Assembly (NCBI GenBank): GCA_964471915.1
Contig: CAYYID010000020.1
Span: forward strand, 1 to 64,000
Direction of reading: 5' to 3'
Length of the DNA: 64,000 nt
From: JAIEPW01 sp964471915
Lineage (GTDB): Bacteria > Acidobacteriota > Terriglobia > Bryobacterales > Bryobacteraceae
Part shown: positions 53,903 through 63,650 of the stretch, piece by piece
Layout: every line of letters begins with the position of its first letter
How positions within the stretch are numbered: position 1 is the stretch's first letter
Notes under the pieces: generated by a model
What the model saw: the letters and a program-made list of their open reading frames with translations, nothing else
Told to the model about the DNA's origin: nothing
The model's database searches: none
Program-made: the position numbers and the translations under genes

Positions 53903-53930
53903 TTGACATTTTCACGCATTCCATTACGAT
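53903..53930 (+). promoter_or_regulatory. Sigma-70-type promoter with A/T-rich upstream region
   Basis: A perfect TTGACA (53903-53908), 16-base spacer, then TACGAT (53925-53930). The preceding 50 bases are strikingly A/T-rich for this genome and resemble an UP element. It lies 64 bases ahead of the Cys-rich HTH-like gene. Confidence 0.7.
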
Positions 53931-53993
53931 GAGGACATCGCAGTGCGCGGCGGACCGGCAAGCAGGGTCCCGCGCTTGGAGGGCAAGTCAACC

Positions 53994-54509
53994 ATGGAAT
54001 GGAATCGTTCGGAGACTCTCGCGCTCGCGTTGCCGTCGTGCACGCAGTGCCTGGGGGCCGGCCTGCGGACCGGCCGCGATGGGTCGCCGTATCCTTGCAA
54101 TTGCGTGCTCCGCGGCATCTTCCGCGTGTGTTACGCCCGGTTCCGGCGGTGCGCCACTCAGGAGCGGCACCTCAGCCGGGTTTCTCTGGAGTCGGCGCAG
54201 ACCAACGCGCGGCGTTACTCCTGGAGCCGGAAAGACGAGGAATTTCTCGCGGATTTCTGCCTCGTTTCCCGGCGTAGCCTCACGGAAGCGGAATACCGGT
54301 TGTTTCGCTTTCACTTTCTGCTGGGCGCCGACTGGCGGCTGTGCTGCCGCCGGCTGAACCTGGACCGCGGGGCCTTCTTCCACGCTATCTACCGCATCCA
54401 GCAGAAGCTGGGGAAGGTTTTCCGGGAACTCGAGCCCTATCCGCTGTACCCGCTTGGCGAGTACTATCACGGCCCCTCGCGCTGGGACGCCACGCGCGAA
54501 GCGGCCTGA
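53994..54509 (+). CDS. Cys-rich protein with sigma-region-4-like helical domain
   Basis: The 171-residue protein has an N-terminal Cys cluster (CTQCLGAGLRTGRDGSPYPC followed by NC; CxxC...CxC) that could bind zinc. Its C-terminal half is helical and reads like a sigma region 4/HTH: RSLTEAEYRLFRFHFLLGAD then WRLCCRRLNLDRGAFFHAIY, ending RIQQKLGKVFRELEPYPLYP. I do not recognise a named family, and a transcription-regulator role is inferred. The start follows GGAGGGCAAGTCAACC, and a good promoter lies upstream. Neighbours on both sides are unrelated. It has its own promoter and is probably monocistronic. Confidence 0.7.
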   Translation: MEWNRSETLALALPSCTQCLGAGLRTGRDGSPYPCNCVLRGIFRVCYARFRRCATQERHLSRVSLESAQTNARRYSWSRKDEEFLADFCLVSRRSLTEAEYRLFRFHFLLGADWRLCCRRLNLDRGAFFHAIYRIQQKLGKVFRELEPYPLYPLGEYYHGPSRWDATREAA

Positions 54510-54667
54510 CTCCCCCTCGCGGGTACTCTGGTGACCGTGGCCCCCGGCCTTTTTCCCTGGGGGCCACCCTTTCGGACGACAACAACCGCCGGCGCCGGTG
54601 CGCAAATCCCCCGGGGAGACTGCCGCCCGCGCGGGATTGTCACGAATGCGAGAATGAGGCAGTGTCT

Positions 54668-54904
54668 ATGAGCCTGCTAGACCGCATCACAACGAACCCC
54701 GCCCAAATGGGTGGCATGCCCTGCGTCCGCGGCCTGCGGATTCCCGTCGCAACGGTGCTTCGGATGCTAGCCGGGGGCCAAAGCGCAGATGCCATCCTCG
54801 CTGAGTACCCGGACCTCGGGGCCGATGACATTCGAGCTTGCCGGGACTTCGAGGGGAGCAAGCACCCGGAGAAGATCACCGGGAGCGCCACGCTCCTCCG
54901 GTGA
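54668..54904 (+). CDS. DUF433 antitoxin-like protein with atypical tail
   Basis: The 78-residue product begins MSLLDRITTNPAQMGGMPCV and continues RGLRIPVATVLRMLAGGQSA, then DAILAEYPDLGADDIRAC: a clear DUF433 antitoxin with HTH. From CRDFEGSKHPEK onward the sequence no longer matches the usual helical tail, suggesting a frameshift or recombined end. The expected DUF5615/PIN-like toxin gene is absent; instead a convergent gene on the other strand overlaps the last 29 bases. It is probably an orphan remnant. Confidence 0.7.
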   Translation: MSLLDRITTNPAQMGGMPCVRGLRIPVATVLRMLAGGQSADAILAEYPDLGADDIRACRDFEGSKHPEKITGSATLLR

Positions 54905-55196
54905 CGATGCCACTTGCGTTCACGTCGAGCGACAGGATCACCAGGCCCGGCGCGGGCGGAGCGGGCGGCGCCTTCCACACCCACAGGGTCAGTCCCGTTG
55001 AACCGTCGATTACTTCGGTAGGGAGCCCGAGCCTCTCCGCCGCGACCTCGACCGGACGGCCCTCGAGGGCGGAGATGGTCTGGTCCAGCCAGCGGCCGCG
55101 CCGCCGGTAACGCAGCCAGTTGCGCGCGATCCGCGACATGGCAAACGCGTAGAAAGCCAGAAAGAACGCGAAGAAGACCAGGAGCTCGATTACCAT
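54876..55196 (-). CDS. Small single-pass membrane protein
   Basis: The 106-residue protein has one N-terminal membrane segment (MVIELLVFFAFFLAFYAFAM). A basic stretch (RNWLRYRRRGRW) follows, then a small soluble domain with GRPVEVAAERLGLPTEVIDG and LTLWVWKAPPAPP. The soluble part resembles the short 'SmpA-like' pattern in which a lipoprotein or membrane tail carries a two-strand hairpin, but this is weak. The start at 55196 has GAGGG about seven bases upstream. It is divergent from the secreted paralog pair with 44 bases between. No function assigned. Confidence 0.65.
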   Translation of the reverse strand: MVIELLVFFAFFLAFYAFAMSRIARNWLRYRRRGRWLDQTISALEGRPVEVAAERLGLPTEVIDGSTGLTLWVWKAPPAPPAPGLVILSLDVNASGIVTGGAWRSR

Positions 55197-55240
55197 GCTC
55201 GTGCCCTCTGTCTGATGCCGATGGTACACTGCCCGGTGCA

Positions 55241-55825
55241 ATGCGACGAGCGATGCTTTTCTGGGCCTGCGCGGCCGCGGGGTTTGCGGACGAGATCACC
55301 TGGTATGAACTGCTGGCGCCGGATTCGCACAAGTTCGCGATCGTCTACGACGTTTCGCAGCCGCGCGAGGGCGCCCGGTACTTCTTCAATCCGATCCGCC
55401 GCGGGGCGGTGGCGACCGAGGAGCGGGTGATCGAGCGCTCCACCGGCAAGGAGCTGAAGTTCACGGTGGTGAACGGCAAGGCGGCGCGCGAATCGGGCGA
55501 AGGTCCGCGCAATGCGTCCGACGACCAGGACTACATCCGCGTGGAACTGCCGCGCCCGGTGCCGAAGAACGCCGAGACGCGGATCCGGATCTTTAAGACC
55601 TACGAGGACGCGAAGTCGTACTACGTCAAGGACGGAGTGCTGGTCTTCGACCGGCCGCTCGGGATCAAGCGCAACGTGGTGATCCTGCCGCGGGGCTGGG
55701 AGGTGACCGGGTCGGCGTCACCGGCGATCGTTTCCACGGATGCGGACGGGCGGGTGAGGCTGTCGTTCCAGAACGACCGCGACGACCAGTTGCCCGTGAA
55801 GATCACTGCGCGGAGGCTGCCATGA
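55241..55825 (+). CDS. Secreted beta-rich protein, paralog 1
   Basis: The 194-residue protein has a short signal peptide (MRRAMLFWACAAAGFA) and is otherwise beta-rich. It is clearly homologous over its C-terminal 110 residues to the next gene: DGVLVFDRPLGIKRNVVILP aligns with NGELVWERTLGRPWNRVTLP, and both end in a KI(T/R)ARR motif. The family is unknown to me. Its stop overlaps the start of the next gene (ATGA), so the two are translationally coupled. They probably form a pair of related envelope proteins. Confidence 0.75.
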   Translation: MRRAMLFWACAAAGFADEITWYELLAPDSHKFAIVYDVSQPREGARYFFNPIRRGAVATEERVIERSTGKELKFTVVNGKAARESGEGPRNASDDQDYIRVELPRPVPKNAETRIRIFKTYEDAKSYYVKDGVLVFDRPLGIKRNVVILPRGWEVTGSASPAIVSTDADGRVRLSFQNDRDDQLPVKITARRLP

Positions 55826-56418
55826 AGAAATGGTTATGGCTGCTGGCGTTGCCGCTGGCGGCGCAGTTCCACCGCGCGGAGCAGGACCGCGAGATCCGGT
55901 ACTGGCTGAACGACCCGGCGACGGCGTCGTTCAAGATCTCGCACGACTTCACGGTGGCGAAGGCCGGGCAGAAGCACGTGCATAATTTCGTGCGGGCGGG
56001 GTCCAAGGTGTCGGGCGCGGCGATGTGGAATCTCGATACCGGCGAGGCGCTGAAGACCTACGAGGTGACCGGCGCGCAGGTGAACCAGCTCGGCTACTAC
56101 CCGGAGAAGCAGAAGCCGGAGGCGCTGGCCGTGCAGGGCGATCTCGGGAAGGCGATTGGGGCGGGGGAGAGCGTGCGGATCCGGGTGGAGGAAACGTACA
56201 CGGATCCGAAGAACTACCGGCTGGAGAACGGGGAGCTGGTGTGGGAGCGGACGTTGGGGCGTCCGTGGAACCGGGTGACGCTGCCCGCGGGGTGGCGGCT
56301 GGTGAGCGTGTCGACGCCGGCGATCCTCGGGCTGGACGCGGAGGGTCGGGTGGAGTTGCGGTTCACGAACCCGCGGAACGATGAGCTGGATGTGAAGATC
56401 CGGGCGCGGCGGCGGTAG
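55822..56418 (+). CDS. Secreted beta-rich protein, paralog 2
   Basis: The 198-residue protein starts MKKWLWLLALPLAAQFHRAE, a signal peptide followed by a beta-rich domain. It resembles its upstream neighbour throughout, so the pair came from a tandem duplication. The first 90 residues include FKISHDFTVAKAGQKHVHNF, and the last 60 match paralog 1 (RVTLPAGWRLVSVSTPAILG). No catalytic motif is visible. The start codon overlaps the neighbour's stop. Confidence 0.75.
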   Translation: MKKWLWLLALPLAAQFHRAEQDREIRYWLNDPATASFKISHDFTVAKAGQKHVHNFVRAGSKVSGAAMWNLDTGEALKTYEVTGAQVNQLGYYPEKQKPEALAVQGDLGKAIGAGESVRIRVEETYTDPKNYRLENGELVWERTLGRPWNRVTLPAGWRLVSVSTPAILGLDAEGRVELRFTNPRNDELDVKIRARRR

Positions 56419-56422
56419 GGTG

Positions 56423-56888
56423 CTATTCACGCGGCCGGGTCGTGATCACCTTGTAGTAGATATCCAGGTTGTCTTCGTCGCCGTTCGTCAACCGGTTGTA
56501 CGCCTTGGCGACCGGTGAGGTCTGAGCGGATCCGATGGTCAGGACATACTGGCCCTGAAACGGACCCGAGTCGGGCGTGCTCCAGGTCCCCCCGTGATGG
56601 CGGCGCATGACTTCGCCGACATACGCCCCCCCATATCTTCGCGAAGGTCTCGATAGTCTTGTCGGACGGGGCACTTCCGATCTCCTCGTGCTGGCGTGCC
56701 GCGATTTGCTCGACCAGGCCGATGCTATGCTCCGAGTAGTCCAGCTCGACGCCGCGCTTCTTGGCGGCGTCGACGGCGTCCTTGGCGTAGGCGGTCATGA
56801 CGTCGGCCGGAGTGAACGAGCGCCGCAGGAGCCACAACACGGCAACGATTGACGCCACCACCAACAGTGCGACTACGGCGATCTTCAT
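56423..56888 (-). pseudogene. Uncharacterised membrane-anchored protein, frameshifted at a G7 tract
   Basis: The first frame (from 56888) encodes MKIAVVALLVVASIVAVLWL, an N-terminal membrane segment, then a helical region up to TIETFAKIWGG. At a run of seven G (minus strand, 56626-56632) the frame breaks. The sequence continues sensibly one base out of register as AYVGEVMRRHHGGTWSTPDS and QYVLTIGSAQTSPVAKAYNR, and stops at TAG 56423. Six G would restore the frame (KIWGAYVGEV). It is either a real frameshift, a slippage-prone on/off site, or a sequencing error. Confidence 0.75.
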
Positions 56889-56939
56889 GGGGCTTCACCT
56901 CCGGGAGCCATTGTCGCGCACCGCCCCGGCGGCTGTGCG

Positions 56940-57317
56940 CTACCAGCCGACTCGCTCGAGCCTGGGGACGAAATCGAAGTGCTTGTCGCGGCTGATCACC
57001 GGCATGGCGTGCTCGCGGGCCAGGGCGGCGATCCACAAGTCATTTGCCGGGATCGGCCGCCCGGATCGCTTGAGTTCCGACCGGATCGCTGCGTACTCGC
57101 GAGCAGTCTGCGCTCCAACCGGGAGCAGTCTGACGTCTCGAAGCATGCCCTCCAGCCATTCCTCGTACTTGCGGCGATGGCGCGATTGGCCGATTCCGTG
57201 CAAATACTCGCCGAGGACGATGGCCGGGACCGCAAGCTGCACCGCTGCGAGCAGCACGCCATCGATGCCGGGATCATTCTCCGCCATGGCGGACACGGCG
57301 TTCGTGTCGAGGATCAC
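56940..57317 (-). CDS. vapC: VapC PIN-domain toxin (second pair)
   Basis: The 125-residue PIN-domain ribonuclease has the first Asp in MILDTNAVSAMAE and the second acidic residue in VLGEYLHGIG. The third and fourth are in IPANDLWIAALA and VISRDKHFDFVP. All PIN acidic residues are in place, so it should be active. It is the second gene of a two-gene operon. Its start overlaps the antitoxin stop by four bases. Confidence 0.93.
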   Translation of the reverse strand: MILDTNAVSAMAENDPGIDGVLLAAVQLAVPAIVLGEYLHGIGQSRHRRKYEEWLEGMLRDVRLLPVGAQTAREYAAIRSELKRSGRPIPANDLWIAALAREHAMPVISRDKHFDFVPRLERVGW

Positions 57318-57562
57318 CGCCAGTCCTCAGGCTCGATCTGCTCGAACTCCTCTTCGATGATCCGGTTGATGCGGGCGGTCTCCTTGCGCAGGTGTCGCAA
57401 GCCGCCAACGTGCTTCATCCAGGGCTTTTCGGAAGACGCAGGCGGGCGGAGTCTGGCCACGAGCGCCTCTTCCACCAGCTCCCGCAAAGGGATGCCCTTC
57501 TCGGCGGCAGCCGCCTTGGCGCGGCGGAAGATCGCGTCCGAGATCTCCATGGTCGTCTTCAT
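57314..57562 (-). CDS. vapB: VapB-type antitoxin (second pair)
   Basis: The 82-residue protein has an N-terminal DNA-binding strand and helix MKTTMEISDAIFRRAKAAAA, then EKGIPLRELVEEALVARLR, and a C-terminal toxin-binding tail with GLRHLRKETARINRIIEEEF. It precedes vapC and overlaps it by four bases. A 14-bp palindrome 12 bases upstream of its start is a likely self-regulatory operator. Confidence 0.9.
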   Translation of the reverse strand: MKTTMEISDAIFRRAKAAAAEKGIPLRELVEEALVARLRPPASSEKPWMKHVGGLRHLRKETARINRIIEEEFEQIEPEDWR

Positions 57563-57573
57563 TCTTCAAGTCT

Positions 57574-57587
57574 CCCATATTTATGGG
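57574..57587. promoter_or_regulatory. Palindromic operator candidate for vapBC
   Basis: CCCATA (57574-57579), TT, TATGGG (57582-57587): a perfect dyad immediately upstream of vapB. Position and symmetry fit binding by the VapB DNA-binding domain to repress its own operon. Confidence 0.65.
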
Positions 57588-57675
57588 TCCCAACGAAACC
57601 GCCCAACTTAACACTGTCAACCTGAGCCATACAACCGCCCTGCTGCACCATAAAGTCCGATAAAATCGACGTTTT

Positions 57676-60003
57676 ATGCGAGTCATCCAGAAAGTCGCCG
57701 TGCTGGGCGCGGGCACCATGGGGAGCCGCATTGCGGCCCACTTCGCCAACGCCGGAATTCCCGCTCTCCTGCTCGACATCGTGATCCCCAACCAGCCGGA
57801 CCGCAACGCGGCGGCAAAGAAGGGGCTCGAATCGGCCATCAAGCAGCGCCCGGTCGGGTTCTTCACCGAGGACGCCATCCGGCTGGTCGAGACCGGCAAC
57901 TTCGACGACGACCTCGGCAAGGTCGCCGGCTGCGACTGGATCATCGAAGCCGTCACTGAGAACCTCGAAATCAAGAGGGTCCTCTGGCGCAAAGTCGAGA
58001 CGCTCCGCAAGCCGGACGCAATCGTTTCCACCAACACCAGCGGCATCCCGCTGCGGCAGATCTCGGAAGGCTTCTCCAAGGAGTTCCGCGCGCACTTCCT
58101 GGGTACGCACTTCTTCAATCCGCCGCGCTACCTGCACCTGCTCGAAGTGATCCCGGACGCCGACACGGACGCGGCGGTCCTCGAGTTTGTGAAGGACTTC
58201 GGCGACCGGCGCCTGGGCAAGGGCATCGTGGTCTGCAAGGACACGCCGAACTTCATCGCGAACCGCATCGGGAGCTTCTTCGGCGCGACCGTAGGCAAAA
58301 TCACCAGCGAGGGCGGCTACACGGTAGAGGAAGTAGACGCGATCACCGGGTCCCTGATCGGGCTGCCCAATTCCGCGAGCTTCCGGCTGCTCGACATCGT
58401 CGGCATCGACGTCTGGGACTACGTCAATTCGAACCTCTACAAGGCCGTGCCGGACGATCCGTGGCGGGAGCGTTTCGTGACGCCCGAGATCCAGCGCCAA
58501 CTGGTCGGCAAGGGCTGGCTGGGCGAGAAGTCGGGCCAGGGCTTCTACAAGCGGGTGGGTCCGGCGAAGGAGATCCACGCGCTCGACCTGAAGACGCTGG
58601 AGTACCGGCCGGCGCAGAAGGTGAAGTTCGAGTCCGCCGAGGCGGCGAAGGGCATCGGAGATCTCGGCAAGCGGATGCGCAAGCTGGTGGAGGGGACGGA
58701 CCGCGTCGGCGACTTCCTGTGGAAGCTGTATAGCGACCTGTTCCAATACTCGGCGGAGCGGATCCCGGAGATCTCGGACACGATCTACGAGATCGACCGG
58801 GCGATGCGCTGGGGTTACGCGCACAGCTACGGGCCGTTCGAGATGTGGGACGCGATCGGCTTCGAGTACGTGCGGGAGCGGATGAAGGCCGAGGGCCGGA
58901 AGCTGCCGGCGGCGATCGAGAAGATGGCCGCGAGCGGCGCGCAGTCGCTGTACCGGCATGCGGATCGCGCCGGGCAGCCCGGGCGCGAGTACTTCGACTT
59001 CGCGAGCAACAGCTACCGGCTGATGGACCCGGCGCCGCAGTTCACGGTGCTGGCGGACGTGAAGCGCGCGCGGGGCGTGGTGCAGACGAATGCCGGGGGC
59101 TCGCTGGTGGATCTGGGCGACGGCGTCCTGTGCGTCGAGTTCCACTCGAAGATGAACTCGATCGGCGGGGACACGATCGCCATCCTGCACGCGGGGCTCG
59201 CCGAGACGGAGAAGAACTACGAGGCGCTGGTGGTCGCTAATCAGGGCGCGAACTTCTCGGTGGGCGCGAACCTGCTGATGGTGCTGCTGGCCGCGCAGAA
59301 CGGCGAATGGGACGAGCTGAACCAGTCGATCCACCAGTTGCAGCAGGCCATGATGGACATGAAGTACGCGCGCAAGCCGGTGGTGACCGCGCCGTTCGCG
59401 CAGACGCTGGGCGGCGGCGCCGAGATCGCGATGCACGGCGTGCGGGCGCAGGCGTCGGCCGAGTTGTACATGGGCCTGGTGGAGGTGGGGGTCGGTGTGA
59501 TCCCGGCGGGCGGCGGCTGCAAGGAGCTGATCGCGCGCCTGAAGGATCCCCGGCGCGTGTTCGAGCTGGTGGGGCAGGCGAAGGTCTCCGGCTCGGCCGA
59601 GGAGGCGCGAAAGTTTGGACTCCTGACGCGGTTCGACCGCATCACGATGAACCAGGAGCGGCTGATCGCGGACGCGAAGGAACTGGCGCTGTCGCTCGTG
59701 AAGGACTACACGCCCGGTGTACCGCGCACGGATATCGACGTGCAGGGCGAGCCGGGGCTGGCGGCGCTGCAGGTGGGCCTGTACATGATGCGGCAGGGCG
59801 GCTACATCACGGAGCACGACGCCGTAGTCGGCGGCAAGCTCGCGCACGTGTTGTGCGGCGGGAAGTTGAGCGGTCCCGCGAAGGTCAGCGAGCAGTATCT
59901 GCTGGACCTGGAGCGGGAAGCTTTCCTGAGCCTGTGCGGCAACGCGAAGACGCAGGAGCGCATGGCGGGCATGTTGCAGACGGGCAAGCCGGTGAGGAAC
60001 TAG
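57676..60003 (+). CDS. fadN: Bifunctional 3-hydroxyacyl-CoA dehydrogenase / enoyl-CoA hydratase (FadN/FadB type)
   Basis: The 775-residue protein has the dehydrogenase first: NAD-binding VLGAGTMGSRIAAHFANAG near residue 8, catalytic region HFFNPPRYLHLLEV and DTPNFIANRIGSFF. A hydratase/isomerase fold follows near residues 480-650 (oxyanion region GANFSVGANLLMVL and FAQTLGGGAEIAMHG). This order is that of Bacillus FadN rather than E. coli FadB. It carries out two steps of fatty-acid beta-oxidation. It is the first gene of a three-gene operon; thiolase follows after nine bases. A VapBC locus lies divergently upstream. Confidence 0.94.
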   Translation: MRVIQKVAVLGAGTMGSRIAAHFANAGIPALLLDIVIPNQPDRNAAAKKGLESAIKQRPVGFFTEDAIRLVETGNFDDDLGKVAGCDWIIEAVTENLEIKRVLWRKVETLRKPDAIVSTNTSGIPLRQISEGFSKEFRAHFLGTHFFNPPRYLHLLEVIPDADTDAAVLEFVKDFGDRRLGKGIVVCKDTPNFIANRIGSFFGATVGKITSEGGYTVEEVDAITGSLIGLPNSASFRLLDIVGIDVWDYVNSNLYKAVPDDPWRERFVTPEIQRQLVGKGWLGEKSGQGFYKRVGPAKEIHALDLKTLEYRPAQKVKFESAEAAKGIGDLGKRMRKLVEGTDRVGDFLWKLYSDLFQYSAERIPEISDTIYEIDRAMRWGYAHSYGPFEMWDAIGFEYVRERMKAEGRKLPAAIEKMAASGAQSLYRHADRAGQPGREYFDFASNSYRLMDPAPQFTVLADVKRARGVVQTNAGGSLVDLGDGVLCVEFHSKMNSIGGDTIAILHAGLAETEKNYEALVVANQGANFSVGANLLMVLLAAQNGEWDELNQSIHQLQQAMMDMKYARKPVVTAPFAQTLGGGAEIAMHGVRAQASAELYMGLVEVGVGVIPAGGGCKELIARLKDPRRVFELVGQAKVSGSAEEARKFGLLTRFDRITMNQERLIADAKELALSLVKDYTPGVPRTDIDVQGEPGLAALQVGLYMMRQGGYITEHDAVVGGKLAHVLCGGKLSGPAKVSEQYLLDLEREAFLSLCGNAKTQERMAGMLQTGKPVRN

Positions 60004-60012
60004 GAGCAGACG

Positions 60013-61191
60013 ATGCAGGAAGCAGTGATTATCGATTGTTTGCGCACGGCGGTGGGCAAGAGCGGCCGCGGGACGCTGCGCAACTACCGGCCAGATGACA
60101 TGGCGGCCATGGTGATTCAGGCCCTGATGAAGAAGTATCCGCAGGTGGACGCGAGCCAGATCGACGACGTGATCCTGGGGTGCGCGACGCCGGAGGCCGA
60201 AAGCGGGATGAACGTGGCGCGCATCGCGGCGTTGCGAGCAGGGCTGCCGGACTCGGTGCCCGGCGTCACCATCAACCGCTTCTGCTCCTCGGGGCTGCAG
60301 TCGATCGCGATGGCGGCGGAGAAGATCCGGGCCGGGTTTGCCGACGTCGTGATCGCCGGCGGCACCGAATCCATGAGTCTGCTGCCGATGTCGGGACACA
60401 AGTTCGCCCCGAACCCGTGGATGGCGGAGCACTACCCGCAGATCTTCACGTCGATGGGCCTCACGGCCGAGGCCGTGCGCTCCAAGTACAACGTCAGCCG
60501 CGCGGATTCCGACGAATTCTCCTACCAGAGCCACCAGAAGGCGCTGGCGGCGCAGGCGGCGGGCAAGTTCGACGAAGAAATCGTGCCGCTCGAGGTGGAG
60601 TCCACCGAGTACAAGAACGGCAAGGCGGTGACGGTGAAGACGGTCTTCGCCAAGGACGAAGGTCCCCGGGCGGATACGTCGCGGGAGGCGCTCGCGAAAC
60701 TCAAGCCGGTGTTCCACGTCAAAGGCGAAGTGACGGCGGGCAACTCGTCGCAGACCTCGGACGGCGCGGCGGCGGCGATCGTGATGAGCGCGAAGAAGGC
60801 CCAGGAACTGGGCCTCAAGCCGCAACTGCGGTTTGCGAGCTTCGCCGTGGGGGGAGTGCCGCCCGAGATCATGGGCATCGGTCCGGTGGTAGCGATTCCG
60901 AAGGCGCTGCAACGGGCCGGCGTGAACCTCGGCGACATCGGTGTCGTGGAGCTGAACGAGGCGTTCGCCTGCCAGGCTCTGGCCGTGGCGCGCGAGGCGG
61001 GTCTCAATCTCGAGACGCTGAATGTCAATGGCGGCGCCGTCGCGCTGGGACATCCGCTGGGCTGCACCGGCGCGAAGCTGACGGCGACCATCCTCCGCGA
61101 AATGAAGCGCCGTAACGCCAAGTACGGCATGGTGACCATGTGCATCGGCGGCGGGCAGGGCGCCGCGGGAATTTTCGAGAATCTCAACTAG
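60013..61191 (+). CDS. fadA: Acetyl-CoA acyltransferase (thiolase)
   Basis: The 392-residue thiolase carries out the last step of beta-oxidation. The nucleophilic Cys is in INRFCSSGLQSIAMA near residue 89. The C-terminal catalytic residues are in NGGAVALGHPLGCTGAKLT (His) and MCIGGGQGAAG (Cys). GELNEAFACQALA-type sequence (VELNEAFACQALAVA) is also kept. GGAG lies just before the ATG. It sits 9 bases after the fadN gene and 10 bases before the acyl-CoA dehydrogenase gene. Confidence 0.95.
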   Translation: MQEAVIIDCLRTAVGKSGRGTLRNYRPDDMAAMVIQALMKKYPQVDASQIDDVILGCATPEAESGMNVARIAALRAGLPDSVPGVTINRFCSSGLQSIAMAAEKIRAGFADVVIAGGTESMSLLPMSGHKFAPNPWMAEHYPQIFTSMGLTAEAVRSKYNVSRADSDEFSYQSHQKALAAQAAGKFDEEIVPLEVESTEYKNGKAVTVKTVFAKDEGPRADTSREALAKLKPVFHVKGEVTAGNSSQTSDGAAAAIVMSAKKAQELGLKPQLRFASFAVGGVPPEIMGIGPVVAIPKALQRAGVNLGDIGVVELNEAFACQALAVAREAGLNLETLNVNGGAVALGHPLGCTGAKLTATILREMKRRNAKYGMVTMCIGGGQGAAGIFENLN

Positions 61192-61201
61192 AGGTAGAGC
61201 A

Positions 61202-62974
<1,773 letters not shown>

Positions 62975-62980
62975 GAAACA

Positions 62981-63009
62981 GCGCGCGGCCCCGGTGCGGG
63001 GCCGCGCGC
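62981..63009. terminator. Strong GC-rich hairpin ending the beta-oxidation operon
   Basis: A perfect 13-bp stem GCGCGCGGCCCCG (62981-62993) with loop GTG and CGGGGCCGCGCGC (62997-63009). It lies between the convergent acyl-CoA dehydrogenase and the secreted protein gene at 63014. There is no T-run, so termination may be factor-assisted. Confidence 0.8.
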
Positions 63010-63013
63010 ACCC

Positions 63014-63538
63014 TTACTTCTTCCGCTTCATCATCGAGACGCGCGGCGTGCCGGGCTTTCCGCCCGCCCAGCCGATGGCCGTCGCTTCATAAGCGTCCGG
63101 ACCCTTCGCGCGGATCGACCCCTCGTGCGCGTGCGCGTCCACCTGCGGGTCGAAGTTCGTGCCGCCGTTGAACGCCCACTTGATCTCGCCCGGACGTCCG
63201 GTCTTCTCGAACTTCATTTTCGGCGCGTTCTTCAGCGAGCAATAGTGCGTCATCAGGAGCTGGTCGCCGTCCAGGTGGTACACGGAGATCATCTCGTGCG
63301 GCTGGCCGGGGCCGTAGGTCTGGATCACGGTGCTGCCGGCGGCGGTGACGCGGAAGCTGACGGCGGATCCGTCGTGGTCCTTCTCGTTGCCCAGCTTCTG
63401 CCAGTCCCCGGCGAGCGACTTCAGGTACTCGAACGCCGATCTGGCGTCGAAGACGGTGGCGGCGGGGTCCGCGGACTTGCCGGCGTCGTTGGCGAGCAGC
63501 GCGCCCGCGAGTCCGAGAGCGGCCAAGAGAGCTTTCAT
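63014..63538 (-). CDS. Secreted protein of unknown function
   Basis: The 174-residue protein has a signal peptide (MKALLAALGLAGALLANDAG). A beta-rich, lipocalin-like body follows (FEYLKSLAGDWQKLGNEKDH...VIQTYGPGQPHEMISVYHLD...LMTHYCSLKNAPKMKFEK). Short beta-barrel proteins with an opening LxGxW are often small-molecule binders; this is a suggestion from the LAGDW motif only. It ends in a very basic tail (KRKK). It converges on the beta-oxidation operon. Confidence 0.75.
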   Translation of the reverse strand: MKALLAALGLAGALLANDAGKSADPAATVFDARSAFEYLKSLAGDWQKLGNEKDHDGSAVSFRVTAAGSTVIQTYGPGQPHEMISVYHLDGDQLLMTHYCSLKNAPKMKFEKTGRPGEIKWAFNGGTNFDPQVDAHAHEGSIRAKGPDAYEATAIGWAGGKPGTPRVSMMKRKK

Positions 63539-63650
63539 GGCGATGATCCTTCCCAGTTCGAGGTGGTGCAGATAACCTATCAGGGCGCGGCGTGCGTGTC
63601 AAAGCCCGGCTCATGGAAACGCGAACCGTCCGCATGGCATCATGGACATC

